Assembly: GCA_964495805.1 (NCBI GenBank)
Contig: CAZBWV010000055.1
Location: forward strand, 1 to 33,335
Source of the DNA: JALXCH01 sp964495805
GTDB lineage: Bacteria; Calditrichota; Calditrichia; RBG-13-44-9
Direction: 5' to 3'
DNA length: 33,335 nt
Positions within the stretch are counted from its first letter, which is position 1, and the number at the start of each line of letters is the position of its first letter. The notes under the pieces were generated by a model. It saw only the letters and a list, made by a program, of their open reading frames with translations. It did not search any database and was not told where the DNA came from. Made by a program: the position numbers and the translations under genes. Of this stretch, positions 25,520 to 32,147 are shown piece by piece.

Positions 25520-25843
25520 ATGGCCAAGCCAATTCATATTTCCGATGCTTCGTTTGAGGAAGATGTACTCAAATCCGATGTTCCGGTGATTATCGATTTT
25601 TGGGCAATCTGGTGCGGACCGTGTAAGATGATTGCTCCCATCATGGAAGATATTGCCGAAGAATACGACGGTCGAGTAAAAGTGTGCAAATTAGATGTGG
25701 ACAAAAATCCCAATACCGCGGTGAAATACGGAATCCGGAGCATCCCCACGGTGCTTTATTTCAAGAACGGGGAAGTAGCTGACCGAATTATCGGAGCTTA
25801 TCCCAAATCCCATTTCATTGAACGACTGGAAAAATTATTATAA
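25520..25843 (+). CDS. trxA: Thioredoxin
   Basis: A 107-residue single-domain thioredoxin with the active site WCGPCK (C32 and C35) in FWAIWCGPCKMIAPIMEDIA, the conserved buried Asp in IIDFWA, and the cis-proline in IRSIPTVLYF. No signal peptide is present, so it is the cytosolic disulfide reductase that serves ribonucleotide reductase, PAPS reductase, peroxiredoxins and others. A strong AAAGGAG lies upstream of the ATG. It is a single-gene transcription unit with its own promoter and a strong terminator. Confidence 0.97.
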   Translation: MAKPIHISDASFEEDVLKSDVPVIIDFWAIWCGPCKMIAPIMEDIAEEYDGRVKVCKLDVDKNPNTAVKYGIRSIPTVLYFKNGEVADRIIGAYPKSHFIERLEKLL

Positions 25844-25847
25844 ATTC

Positions 25848-25872
25848 ACGGGGAGCCAGGGCTCCCCGTTTT
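25848..25872 (+). terminator. Rho-independent terminator of trxA
   Basis: A near-perfect ten-base inverted repeat ACGGGGAGCC / GGCTCCCCGT around AG, followed by TTT. It starts four bases after the trxA stop. Confidence 0.93.
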
Positions 25873-25912
25873 GATCTGATCCCACTCTGTCACGTATCCG
25901 GACCCAACAAAT

Positions 25913-26509
25913 ATGCTTAAAATAAAAGATGTTCAGTTTGTCAAAAGTATCTCCCGACTTCAGGATAAACCTCACCCATACTACCCGGAGTTTGCTTTTG
26001 CCGGACGTTCCAATGTGGGCAAATCATCTTTGATTAATTGCCTGTTGAATCGAAAAAATCTGGCGCGGGTGAGTAAACAACCTGGCAAAACCCGTTCCAT
26101 TAACTATTTTCTCATTAACCGGCAGTTTTATCTGGTGGATTTACCCGGTTACGGATTTGCCCGTGTTTCTGCCGGGGAGAAAAAACGCTGGCAGGAAATG
26201 ATTGAATCCTATCTGCTCCAGAGCGAAGAATTGGTGCAACTATTTGTATTAGTGGATGCAGTGGTGAAAGCGCAGAAAAATGACCTTCAATTAGTGGAGT
26301 GGCTGAATCATCATCAAATTCCTTTTGCTGTGGTGGCTACCAAAGCAGATAAGCTGAGCCAATTCCGGCTCAACGTACATTTGAATGAAATCACCCGCCA
26401 GTTGCAACTGGATGACTCCCATCCCATTTTTCCATTTTCTGCAGTCAAACGTACAGGACGGGGCGAGTTGTTGGGTTACATCGATCGGTTGTTGAAGGGG
26501 AGCGTTTGA
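25913..26509 (+). CDS. engB: Ribosome biogenesis GTPase EngB (YihA/YsxC)
   Basis: The 198-residue protein has the complete EngB GTPase set: G1 GRSNVGKSS (31-39), switch I region QPGKTRSINYF (57-67), G3 DLPGYG (76-81), G4 TKADK (143-147), and G5 FSAVKRTG near the end. EngB/YsxC is an essential GTPase for late 50S subunit assembly. The ATG has no strong Shine-Dalgarno (upstream bases are CCCAACAAAT). The gene lies alone between the trxA terminator and serA. Confidence 0.97.
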   Translation: MLKIKDVQFVKSISRLQDKPHPYYPEFAFAGRSNVGKSSLINCLLNRKNLARVSKQPGKTRSINYFLINRQFYLVDLPGYGFARVSAGEKKRWQEMIESYLLQSEELVQLFVLVDAVVKAQKNDLQLVEWLNHHQIPFAVVATKADKLSQFRLNVHLNEITRQLQLDDSHPIFPFSAVKRTGRGELLGYIDRLLKGSV

Positions 26510-26601
26510 TTGCAGAAAGCAGGGGAGAGGGGGCGGTCCTTCCTTTTTGATATTCCGTTTTTTGCTATAATTAACCGGAAAAGCAGAAAAAAACGATTAT
26601 C

Positions 26602-26632
26602 TTGATTTATAAAGAAGAAATTCACATATTTG
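26602..26632 (+). promoter_or_regulatory. Promoter for serA
   Basis: TTGATT at 26602-26607, exactly 17 bases, then CATATTTG at 26625-26632 (seven of eight matches to TAnnTTTG). The predicted start near 26638 gives a leader of about 34 bases before ATG 26672. Confidence 0.55.
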
Positions 26633-26660
26633 TTATTGATAAATCATTCTGATAAAACAC

Positions 26661-26667
26661 GAGGTGG
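26661..26667 (+). promoter_or_regulatory. Ribosome binding site selecting ATG of serA
   Basis: GAGGTGG with its GAGG core 7 bases before ATG 26672. The in-frame TTG at 26630 lies inside the promoter -10 and has no such site. Confidence 0.7.
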
Positions 26668-26671
26668 AACA

Positions 26672-27619
26672 ATGAAAATATTAATTAGCGACAAGACGTC
26701 TCCCAAATGTGCCGAAATATTACGCAATGCCGGCCACGAAGTGGATGAGAAATTTGGTATTTCACCTGAGGAACTGCTGAAAATCATCGGAGATTATGAC
26801 GGACTGATTGTTCGCAGTGCAACGAAAGTAACCCGGGAAGTGATTGAGGCAGCAAAAAATCTGAAAGTAATTGGTCGCGCCGGAAGCGGTGTGGATAACA
26901 TCGACGTGAAAGCAGCGACGGAAAAAGGAATTGTGGTAATGAACACACCCGGCGCGAATACCAATGCAGTTGTGGAACTGACTTTAACCTATCTGTTTGC
27001 GTTGAGCCGACACCTTTATCAGGCATCCCATTCCATGAAAGAAGGACGGTGGGAGAAGAAAAAACTAACCGGTACCGAAGTTCAGGGAAAGTTGCTGGGC
27101 GTAATTGGTTACGGAAAAATCGGTCGGGAGGTTGCTATCAAGTCCCGTTGCCTGGGTATGGAAGTAGTTTGCTACGATCCTTACGTGGGACGTGATCTCA
27201 TCGATCAGTTTGGAGTCCGTCTGGTTGGCGATCTGGATGACCTGTTAACCCGGGCGGATTATATCACCATTCACGTTCCCAAAACACCGGAAACAATCAA
27301 TTACATCCGAAAAGAACATTTTGAGAAGATGAAAAAAGGCGTTTACTTTATTAATTGTGCCCGGGGTGGAATTGTAAATGAAAAGGACCTACTGTGGGCT
27401 CTGAACGAGGGAATTGTTGCCGGTGCCGGAATTGATGTTTACGAAAAGGAACCACCGGAAGATTTGAGTCTGGTGCAACATCCCAACGTCATTTGCACGC
27501 CTCATCTGGGCGCTTCCACCTACGAAGCTCAGGAAAATGTGGGTGTGCAAATTGCCCAACAATTTGTGGATATGTTTGCCGGTAAAGGCGTTCGCAATCA
27601 GGTAAAACCGAAAAATTAG
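26672..27619 (+). CDS. serA: D-3-phosphoglycerate dehydrogenase-like 2-hydroxyacid dehydrogenase
   Basis: With ATG 26672 the protein has 315 residues. It shows the D-isomer 2-hydroxyacid dehydrogenase fold: GRAGSGVDNIDV (69-79), the NAD-binding LGVIGYGKIGREVA (142-155) with Asp169 after the second strand, and the catalytic triad Arg231 (NCARGGIVNE), Glu260 (VYEKEPPE) and His278 (TPHLGAST). It closely resembles short-form SerA and lacks C-terminal ACT or ASB domains, so serine feedback through ACT is not expected. The likely reaction is oxidation of 3-phosphoglycerate to 3-phosphohydroxypyruvate in serine synthesis. Other 2-hydroxyacids remain possible because no serC or serB is adjacent. Confidence 0.88.
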   Translation: MKILISDKTSPKCAEILRNAGHEVDEKFGISPEELLKIIGDYDGLIVRSATKVTREVIEAAKNLKVIGRAGSGVDNIDVKAATEKGIVVMNTPGANTNAVVELTLTYLFALSRHLYQASHSMKEGRWEKKKLTGTEVQGKLLGVIGYGKIGREVAIKSRCLGMEVVCYDPYVGRDLIDQFGVRLVGDLDDLLTRADYITIHVPKTPETINYIRKEHFEKMKKGVYFINCARGGIVNEKDLLWALNEGIVAGAGIDVYEKEPPEDLSLVQHPNVICTPHLGASTYEAQENVGVQIAQQFVDMFAGKGVRNQVKPKN

Positions 27620-27647
27620 TTTTTACGGACATTGACATTGCTAAACA

Positions 27648-27676
27648 GAAAGCCCTGCCGCTGGTGGGGCTTTTTG
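27648..27676 (+). terminator. Rho-independent terminator of serA
   Basis: AAAGCCC (27649-27655) pairs with GGGCTTT (27667-27673), with a GCC/GGT inner stem, followed by TT. It lies 29 bases after the serA stop. Confidence 0.85.
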
Positions 27677-27747
27677 ATTTGTTCTGAACGCTCTTAAAAA
27701 ATACCCGAGCCAAAAAATTGCGATAAGTTCAGGAAAATTATATATGC

Positions 27748-27778
27748 TTGCATTCTTTGAATTGGAGAAATAAATTTG
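27748..27778 (+). promoter_or_regulatory. Promoter for pdxS-pdxT
   Basis: TTGCAT at 27748-27753, exactly 17 bases, then TAAATTTG at 27771-27778, followed by GGCGC. The same -35 and -10 words occur before trxA. Confidence 0.7.
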
Positions 27779-27815
27779 GGCGCAATCGGATAAAGGCAAG
27801 GAAAGGGGTATCATC

Positions 27816-28703
27816 ATGTTATGGGAAGATAAAAATTTTAAGTTAAAAGTGGGTTTGGCCGAGATGCTCAAAGGCGGGGTCATCATGGATGTGACCAATG
27901 CTGAGCAGGCCAAAATTGCCGAAGATGCCGGCGCCGTAGCGGTAATGGCGCTGGAACGAATCCCTGCCGACATCCGCGCCCAGGGCGGTGTGGCCCGAAT
28001 GAGCGACCCCCAGCTGATTAAAGAAATTCAAGCAGCCGTTTCCATTCCGGTGATGGCCAAAGTCCGAATTGGCCATTTTGCCGAAGCACAAATTCTGGAA
28101 GCCATTGGAATCGATTTTATTGACGAAAGCGAAGTCCTAACCCCTGCTGACCTGGAATATCACATTAACAAACATCAGTTTAAAGTACCGTTCGTGTGCG
28201 GTTGTCGGGATATTGGCGAAGCACTCCGACGGATTGCCGAAGGAGCGGCTATGCTCCGCACAAAAGGGGAAGCCGGAACCGGCAATGTGGTGGAAGCCGT
28301 AAAGCATATGCGCCGGATCCAACGGGAAATTAAACACATCACCACATTAGGGGATGAAGAGCTGGTTGGTTATGCGAAAACCATCGGAGCACCGGTGGAT
28401 CTGGTACAATACGTCCGGGATCATGGCAAGTTGCCGGTACCCAATTTTGCTGCTGGCGGTATCGCTACCCCTGCTGATGCTTCCTTGATGATGCAATTGG
28501 GCGCGGAATCCATTTTTGTGGGCAGTGGCATCTTTAAATCCGAAGATCCGGCCAGGCGTGCCCGCGCCATTGTGATTGCTACCACGCACTATATGGATTT
28601 CGATACCGTTGCACGCGTGTCCGAAGGATTGCGGGAACCCATGCGCGGCATCGATATCAACGAAATTCCAGAAGAACAACTCCTGCAAAATCGAGGCTGG
28701 TAA
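27816..28703 (+). CDS. pdxS: Pyridoxal 5'-phosphate synthase lyase subunit PdxS
   Basis: The 295-residue protein is a clear PdxS/SNZ: Asp25 in VIMDVTNAEQA, the Schiff-base Lys82 in MAKVRIGH, the second lysine K150 in RTKGEAGTGN, and FAAGGIATPADAS and GSGIF near the C-terminus. It builds PLP from ribose 5-phosphate, glyceraldehyde 3-phosphate and ammonia as a dodecameric (beta/alpha)8 barrel in the cytosol. AAGGGG precedes the ATG. It is followed after 3 bases by pdxT, which supplies ammonia. PLP is the cofactor of the DegT and RocD aminotransferases in this window. Confidence 0.98.
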   Translation: MLWEDKNFKLKVGLAEMLKGGVIMDVTNAEQAKIAEDAGAVAVMALERIPADIRAQGGVARMSDPQLIKEIQAAVSIPVMAKVRIGHFAEAQILEAIGIDFIDESEVLTPADLEYHINKHQFKVPFVCGCRDIGEALRRIAEGAAMLRTKGEAGTGNVVEAVKHMRRIQREIKHITTLGDEELVGYAKTIGAPVDLVQYVRDHGKLPVPNFAAGGIATPADASLMMQLGAESIFVGSGIFKSEDPARRARAIVIATTHYMDFDTVARVSEGLREPMRGIDINEIPEEQLLQNRGW

Positions 28704-28706
28704 TTC

Positions 28707-29276
28707 ATGAGAATTGGTGTTCTGGCCGTTCAGGGTGACTTTGAACTCCATCTGCAAGTACTACAGAAACTTCAAGTAGCAATCCAGGAAGTTCGAACGC
28801 CGAATGAATTAGCCCTATGCGATGGACTGATTATTCCCGGTGGGGAATCCACCACTTTTGTTAAATTGCTAAAAGAAAACGGTTTGTTCGAAGCTATCCG
28901 GAAATTCGGGCAGGAGAGACCCATTATGGGCACCTGCGCGGGTTTAATCACTCTGGCCACCGAGGTGGAAAATAATGGGTTCGAGACGCTGGGGTTGATT
29001 AACCTTCGAGTTCGGCGGAACGCTTACGGTAGGCAGATTGATTCGTTCATCGATACCGTCACACTTCAACTTCAGGGCAAAACATTTGAGTTTGAAGGGG
29101 TGTTTATCCGGGCACCGAAAATTATTGCACTTGGGGAGGGGACACGTGCTTTGGGGTACCATGGAGATGAGATCGTGATGGCTGAAAATGAGCGCATCCT
29201 GGTGGCCACATTTCATCCGGAGCTAACCGATGATTTGCGTGTTCATCGTTATTTTTTAGAAAAGACGGGTCAATGA
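28707..29276 (+). CDS. pdxT: Pyridoxal 5'-phosphate synthase glutaminase subunit PdxT
   Basis: The 189-residue class I glutamine amidotransferase has GGESTT (45-50), nucleophile Cys77 in MGTCAGLI, and the His170-Pro-Glu172 pair in FHPELTDD. RVRRNAYGRQ in the middle is typical of PdxT. It hydrolyses glutamine and channels ammonia to PdxS in the 12:12 complex. Only three bases separate it from the pdxS stop; GAGG about 10 bases upstream lies inside pdxS, so coupled translation is likely. Confidence 0.97.
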   Translation: MRIGVLAVQGDFELHLQVLQKLQVAIQEVRTPNELALCDGLIIPGGESTTFVKLLKENGLFEAIRKFGQERPIMGTCAGLITLATEVENNGFETLGLINLRVRRNAYGRQIDSFIDTVTLQLQGKTFEFEGVFIRAPKIIALGEGTRALGYHGDEIVMAENERILVATFHPELTDDLRVHRYFLEKTGQ

Positions 29277-29355
29277 TAGATTCGAACAAACACAACAACA
29301 ATACTACATATGAACATATATTGATGTGATGGTTGATCTTCTAATTCTTTAACCA

Positions 29356-29436
29356 ATTGCTCAATCCTTACTCACACCGGAACGCTGGTATAAATCTGGC
29401 ATTTTCAAATCATTGCTCAATCGGTTCATTGCTCAC
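29356..29436 (+). repeat. Short direct repeats ATTGCTCAATC in pdxT-downstream gap
   Basis: ATTGCTCAATC occurs at 29356-29366 and 29412-29422 (56 bases apart), with a partial third copy ATTGCTCAC at 29428-29436. The 240-base gap holding them shows no gene and no convincing terminator. They may be chance or binding sites ahead of the next gene. Confidence 0.4.
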
Positions 29437-29516
29437 TGAATTCCCGGTAAAGAAATCAACGAACCTGTCGATTGATAAAATTGTATTTACGAACCAATAA
29501 GTAAAGGGACAGGGAC

Positions 29517-30629
29517 GTGGCGTATCCAAATATTTTAATTCTTGAACCGGATATTCAATTTGCCCATAAACTTCAGAAGAAACTACGGGAACTGGATTAC
29601 TATGTGGTCATTAAAACCCAATTAGAAGATATTGATGAGTTACTGGATCAAACGATTCCCATCCATACGGTTGTTCTAAATATTGATCTGGGAACCATTG
29701 AAGGATATACTGTTTATTCATATTTAAAAGAGAGAAAACGGTTTAAAGACACGACCTTTATTTTCCTGGCCAACAATCACAATATATATTTGTTGCTCAA
29801 GGAAATGCCACTGGAACGAGCCAGGGTAGTGGAAAAGAATCTGGCGTTTGAGAAGTTAATTCAGGAAATTATTAATTTTGTTCCTTTACACATGGCGTAC
29901 ACAGCAGACAAACAGCTTATTCCGGAATTGAGTGGAGATTTAAGTACCATTTCGGCCCGGGATTTGATGGAATATTGCCGAATGACTTATTTTAGCGGCA
30001 CGATTACGTTTTCCAACTTATCCCACAGTGCCAAAGTTTATTTTGAAAAAGGTGTTATTAAAGAGATTCTATTTCGTGATTTTTCTTTTCAGGAAGCGCT
30101 GGAAGCTATTCAGAATTGGTCTAATGGCCATTTTGTGATGGAGAAACGACCGTTGTCTGTCGAGGAAATTCAAGATGTGGTATCAGAAAAATACACGACC
30201 GGTGAATTCCAAATTGAATTGTCCGATTTATTTATCGATGTGTTTCATTTCTTATATCAGTATCTTGCTTTGCAGATCCCCACATTTGAATTGCATCAAA
30301 TTATTGAATCGTCCATTGCTCAATTTAATCAGAACAATCCACATCTTCAGCTTCGTTTTGATCCCATTTCAGAGGATGTTTTTTCCATGGAAGGAATTGC
30401 GATTCAGAAGGATGTAATTTCTTTAATTGGTGTTGTTTCCGATATTTTTGAGCAAGCACGCAAAATTTCGGAAGAAATTGATTGGCCGGATTATTTTGAT
30501 TATCTCCAGGAGATTAAACCATATCTGGATTCCATTCATTTTTTTGAGTTGCTGGATCAACAAAATTTCCATGTTTTATCCAACGATTCATCTACCGATT
30601 CCAGTGAAATCATTGAAAAAGTCGCTTAA
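29517..30629 (+). CDS. Receiver-like protein with DUF4388/PATAN-like domain
   Basis: The 370-residue protein starts with a CheY-like fold (about 4-120; ILILEPD at the acidic pocket, VVLNIDLGTIEGY at the phosphorylation loop). The residue aligned to the phospho-acceptor is Asn55, not Asp, with an Asp two residues later (D57), so it may be a pseudo-receiver. A DUF4388-type region follows (about 135-215: SGDLSTISARDLMEYCRM, then FSGTITFS, VYFEKGVIKEILF, ALEAI and NGHFVMEK). The remaining C-terminal 150 residues are helical and unrecognised. Such proteins act in bacterial signalling, often in motility or polarity, but this one's partner is unknown. The start is GTG. GC is lower than upstream genes. 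Confidence 0.7.
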   Translation: MAYPNILILEPDIQFAHKLQKKLRELDYYVVIKTQLEDIDELLDQTIPIHTVVLNIDLGTIEGYTVYSYLKERKRFKDTTFIFLANNHNIYLLLKEMPLERARVVEKNLAFEKLIQEIINFVPLHMAYTADKQLIPELSGDLSTISARDLMEYCRMTYFSGTITFSNLSHSAKVYFEKGVIKEILFRDFSFQEALEAIQNWSNGHFVMEKRPLSVEEIQDVVSEKYTTGEFQIELSDLFIDVFHFLYQYLALQIPTFELHQIIESSIAQFNQNNPHLQLRFDPISEDVFSMEGIAIQKDVISLIGVVSDIFEQARKISEEIDWPDYFDYLQEIKPYLDSIHFFELLDQQNFHVLSNDSSTDSSEIIEKVA

Positions 30630-30810
30630 TGCTTAATTTTAAAGATATGTTAGAGCAGGGTAGTTTTGAAGCAAATGCAAGTTTACATAATATGTATTAT
30701 ATTAATTTATCTATTTTTTAATAATTTCATTGATCTATTCTTTTTTTATTTTATATTCATTATAAAAAAATCTTTGAGCTCCTCTTTCGCAATAAAATTT
30801 TTTTAAATTA

Positions 30811-30841
30811 TTGACAATAACAAATTAACCAATTAACTTAG
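30811..30841 (+). promoter_or_regulatory. Promoter of the toxin-antitoxin-chaperone operon
   Basis: A perfect TTGACA at 30811-30816, exactly 17 bases, then TAACTTAG at 30834-30841. The predicted transcription start is about 30846, only some six bases before the first ATG. Confidence 0.65.
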
Positions 30842-30848
30842 AAGTTAA
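30833..30848. promoter_or_regulatory. Palindromic operator over the -10/start site
   Basis: TTAACTT-AG-AAGTTAA is a perfect 7-base inverted repeat with a 2-base centre. It covers the -10 and the predicted transcription start. This is where an HTH antitoxin would bind for autorepression, as is known for HigA-type systems. Confidence 0.6.
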
Positions 30849-30851
30849 CTG

Positions 30852-31322
30852 ATGACTAAAGAATTTGAGTTTCGGTTCGAAACTATAATAGTGGGAAATA
30901 AAATAATTTTTGTGGCTTTGATTTTAAATGATAAAAATGAAGCCATGGATTATATAAATGGTATTGAAAAACGCGCCCAGTATTCAATTCTGGCTACAAT
31001 CCAAAAAATGGCCCAATTTTATGAATTCAACATGCGGAACAATCAAAAATTTTCCTGGCTTCATGGATATGAATTTATTGGAGAAATAAAAACATATAAA
31101 CCAAGTCATAGAATATTCGTAATACCCTACAAACTTGTTTATAAAAGAAAAATATATAAATTTGCAATATTATTGTTTGGTACTCCAAAAAGATCCCAAA
31201 AAGCCGACAAAAGAATACGAACACAATATAAACGAGCAGAGAAATTAAAAAAAATGTTATTAGGAGAAAAAGATGAGCTTGAACAAAAACTTAGAGAAAT
31301 ATTGGAAAAAGTTGGAATCTGA
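30852..31322 (+). CDS. RelE/HigB-like toxin of a TAC system
   Basis: The 156-residue basic protein matches the Gp49/HigB layout: two N-terminal helices, LHGYEFIGEIKTYK (70-83), HRIFVIP (86-92) with candidate catalytic Arg87, then KFAILLFGTPKRSQKADKRI (103-122), and a Lys/Arg-rich helix KRAEKLKKM. HigB enzymes cleave mRNA on the ribosome. It is longer than usual (about 90-130), owing to the N-terminal part and a charged C-terminal coil. No Shine-Dalgarno is visible and the predicted leader is about six bases. It overlaps the HTH gene by 50 bases. The call rests on motif pattern plus operon context, not an alignment. The gene is much richer in AT, with many ATA and AAA codons, than its neighbours. 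Confidence 0.65.
   Translation: MTKEFEFRFETIIVGNKIIFVALILNDKNEAMDYINGIEKRAQYSILATIQKMAQFYEFNMRNNQKFSWLHGYEFIGEIKTYKPSHRIFVIPYKLVYKRKIYKFAILLFGTPKRSQKADKRIRTQYKRAEKLKKMLLGEKDELEQKLREILEKVGI
31261..31266 (+). promoter_or_regulatory. Strong ribosome binding site for the antitoxin
   Basis: TAGGAG six bases before ATG 31273, inside the toxin gene. The toxin itself has no such site, so antitoxin should be made in excess. Confidence 0.7.
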
Positions 31323-31656
31323 TCCAGAATTTGTTGCTGAGGGTATTTTGATAGATATATTGGAAAATATTCTTGAGATAATGGAGAAAAAAAATATTTC
31401 AAAAGCTGATTTAGCTAAAAAATTAGGAACATCTAAAGCATATGTAACGCGATTATTCCATGGAACTCCCAATATGACGATTTTAACATTAGCAAAGCTG
31501 GCTGTTGCTTTAGAAGTTGACATTGAAGCTCCAAAATTTATTTGGAATAAACCGGATTTTGAAAAATGGTCAACAAAACTAAATTTATTTGTATCAGAAA
31601 AAGAAGATAAAACAAAGATAGAAGAGTGTTCTTATGATTGCTCCCATGCAGCTTAA
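31273..31656 (+). CDS. XRE/HigA-like antitoxin with C-terminal extension
   Basis: The 127-residue protein has an XRE helix-turn-helix (about 26-84; the HTH core is SKADLAKKLGTSKAYVTRLF, residues 43-62, followed by the fourth helix MTILTLAKLAVALEV). Residues 85-127 form a non-HTH tail with aromatic and hydrophobic residues (KFIWNKPDFEKWSTKLNLF). In characterised TAC systems the antitoxin carries a chaperone-addiction tail bound by the SecB-like chaperone, and this tail is the natural candidate. The HTH should bind the palindrome at 30833-30848 and repress the operon. The gene overlaps the toxin by 50 bases and the SecB-like gene by 23. Confidence 0.85.
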   Translation: MSLNKNLEKYWKKLESDPEFVAEGILIDILENILEIMEKKNISKADLAKKLGTSKAYVTRLFHGTPNMTILTLAKLAVALEVDIEAPKFIWNKPDFEKWSTKLNLFVSEKEDKTKIEECSYDCSHAA

Positions 31657-32044
31657 TAATTTTGAAATATGGAAAATCAATTACAGTCTGTTTCCCCGCA
31701 GGAAAAATAGCAAACGAAAAATAGACTTAGATTTAAACATCCAGATAAATGAAAAAAACGAAAATCAGGTTAGATTAATATTATCTATGGATATTGCCGA
31801 TATTATAGAAATATTCGCTATAAAAATTAAATTTCAAGCAATAGGTTACTTTTCATTTGATCCCAATTTAGATGATAAAGAAAAAGCAAAATACTTGTTT
31901 TCAAGTGGTTTTACCATTTTATATTCCATGATGAGAAGTCATGTTTTAAACATTACCAGTGCCTCCCCAATAAAAGGATATATTCTACCAACATTAAAAA
32001 CTGCTGATATAATAAAAAAGTACTTATCAAAGGATACTAAATAA
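31634..32044 (+). CDS. SecB-like chaperone of a TAC system
   Basis: The 136-residue protein shows the SecB pattern: an N-terminal strand region (NFEIWKINYSLFP), a pair of long beta strands (RKIDLDLNIQIN, then QVRLILSMDI), FQAIGYFSFD, and the C-terminal YLFSSGFTILYSMMRSHVLN (88-107) followed by ITSASPIKGYILPTL. The last two segments correspond to the conserved LfPyaRe.Isnlt...g.p.l.LpP region of SecB. It is slightly shorter than housekeeping SecB. Encoded third after toxin and HTH antitoxin, it fits the Rv1957-type chaperone that protects the antitoxin. GAAGAG lies 7 bases upstream of ATG 31634; a second ATG at 31646 is possible. Low GC matches its two partners. Confidence 0.72.
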   Translation: MIAPMQLNNFEIWKINYSLFPRRKNSKRKIDLDLNIQINEKNENQVRLILSMDIADIIEIFAIKIKFQAIGYFSFDPNLDDKEKAKYLFSSGFTILYSMMRSHVLNITSASPIKGYILPTLKTADIIKKYLSKDTK

Positions 32045-32080
32045 AACAGTCAAAAAACATTCACTATTCATAACGTGCTG

Positions 32081-32110
32081 AAAAAATTACTTCTTTAAAA
32101 GTAATATTTT
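32081..32110 (-). terminator. Hairpin terminator between the TAC operon and rocD
   Basis: ATTACTT (32086-32092) and AAGTAAT (32099-32105) form an AT-rich stem with a six-base loop. On the minus strand it is followed by TTTTTT (rocD terminator), and on the plus strand by ATTTT, so it may serve both convergent units. Confidence 0.6.
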
Positions 32111-32147
32111 CCATCCCATAAAAAGTTTTTGGATATTCTATATGTGA

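Noticed and set aside
26566..26571. TATAAT as the serA promoter -10
   Set aside because: No -35 at 16-18 bases (CTTTTT there). The TTGATT-N17-CATATTTG at 26602 is better placed, though dual promoters remain possible.
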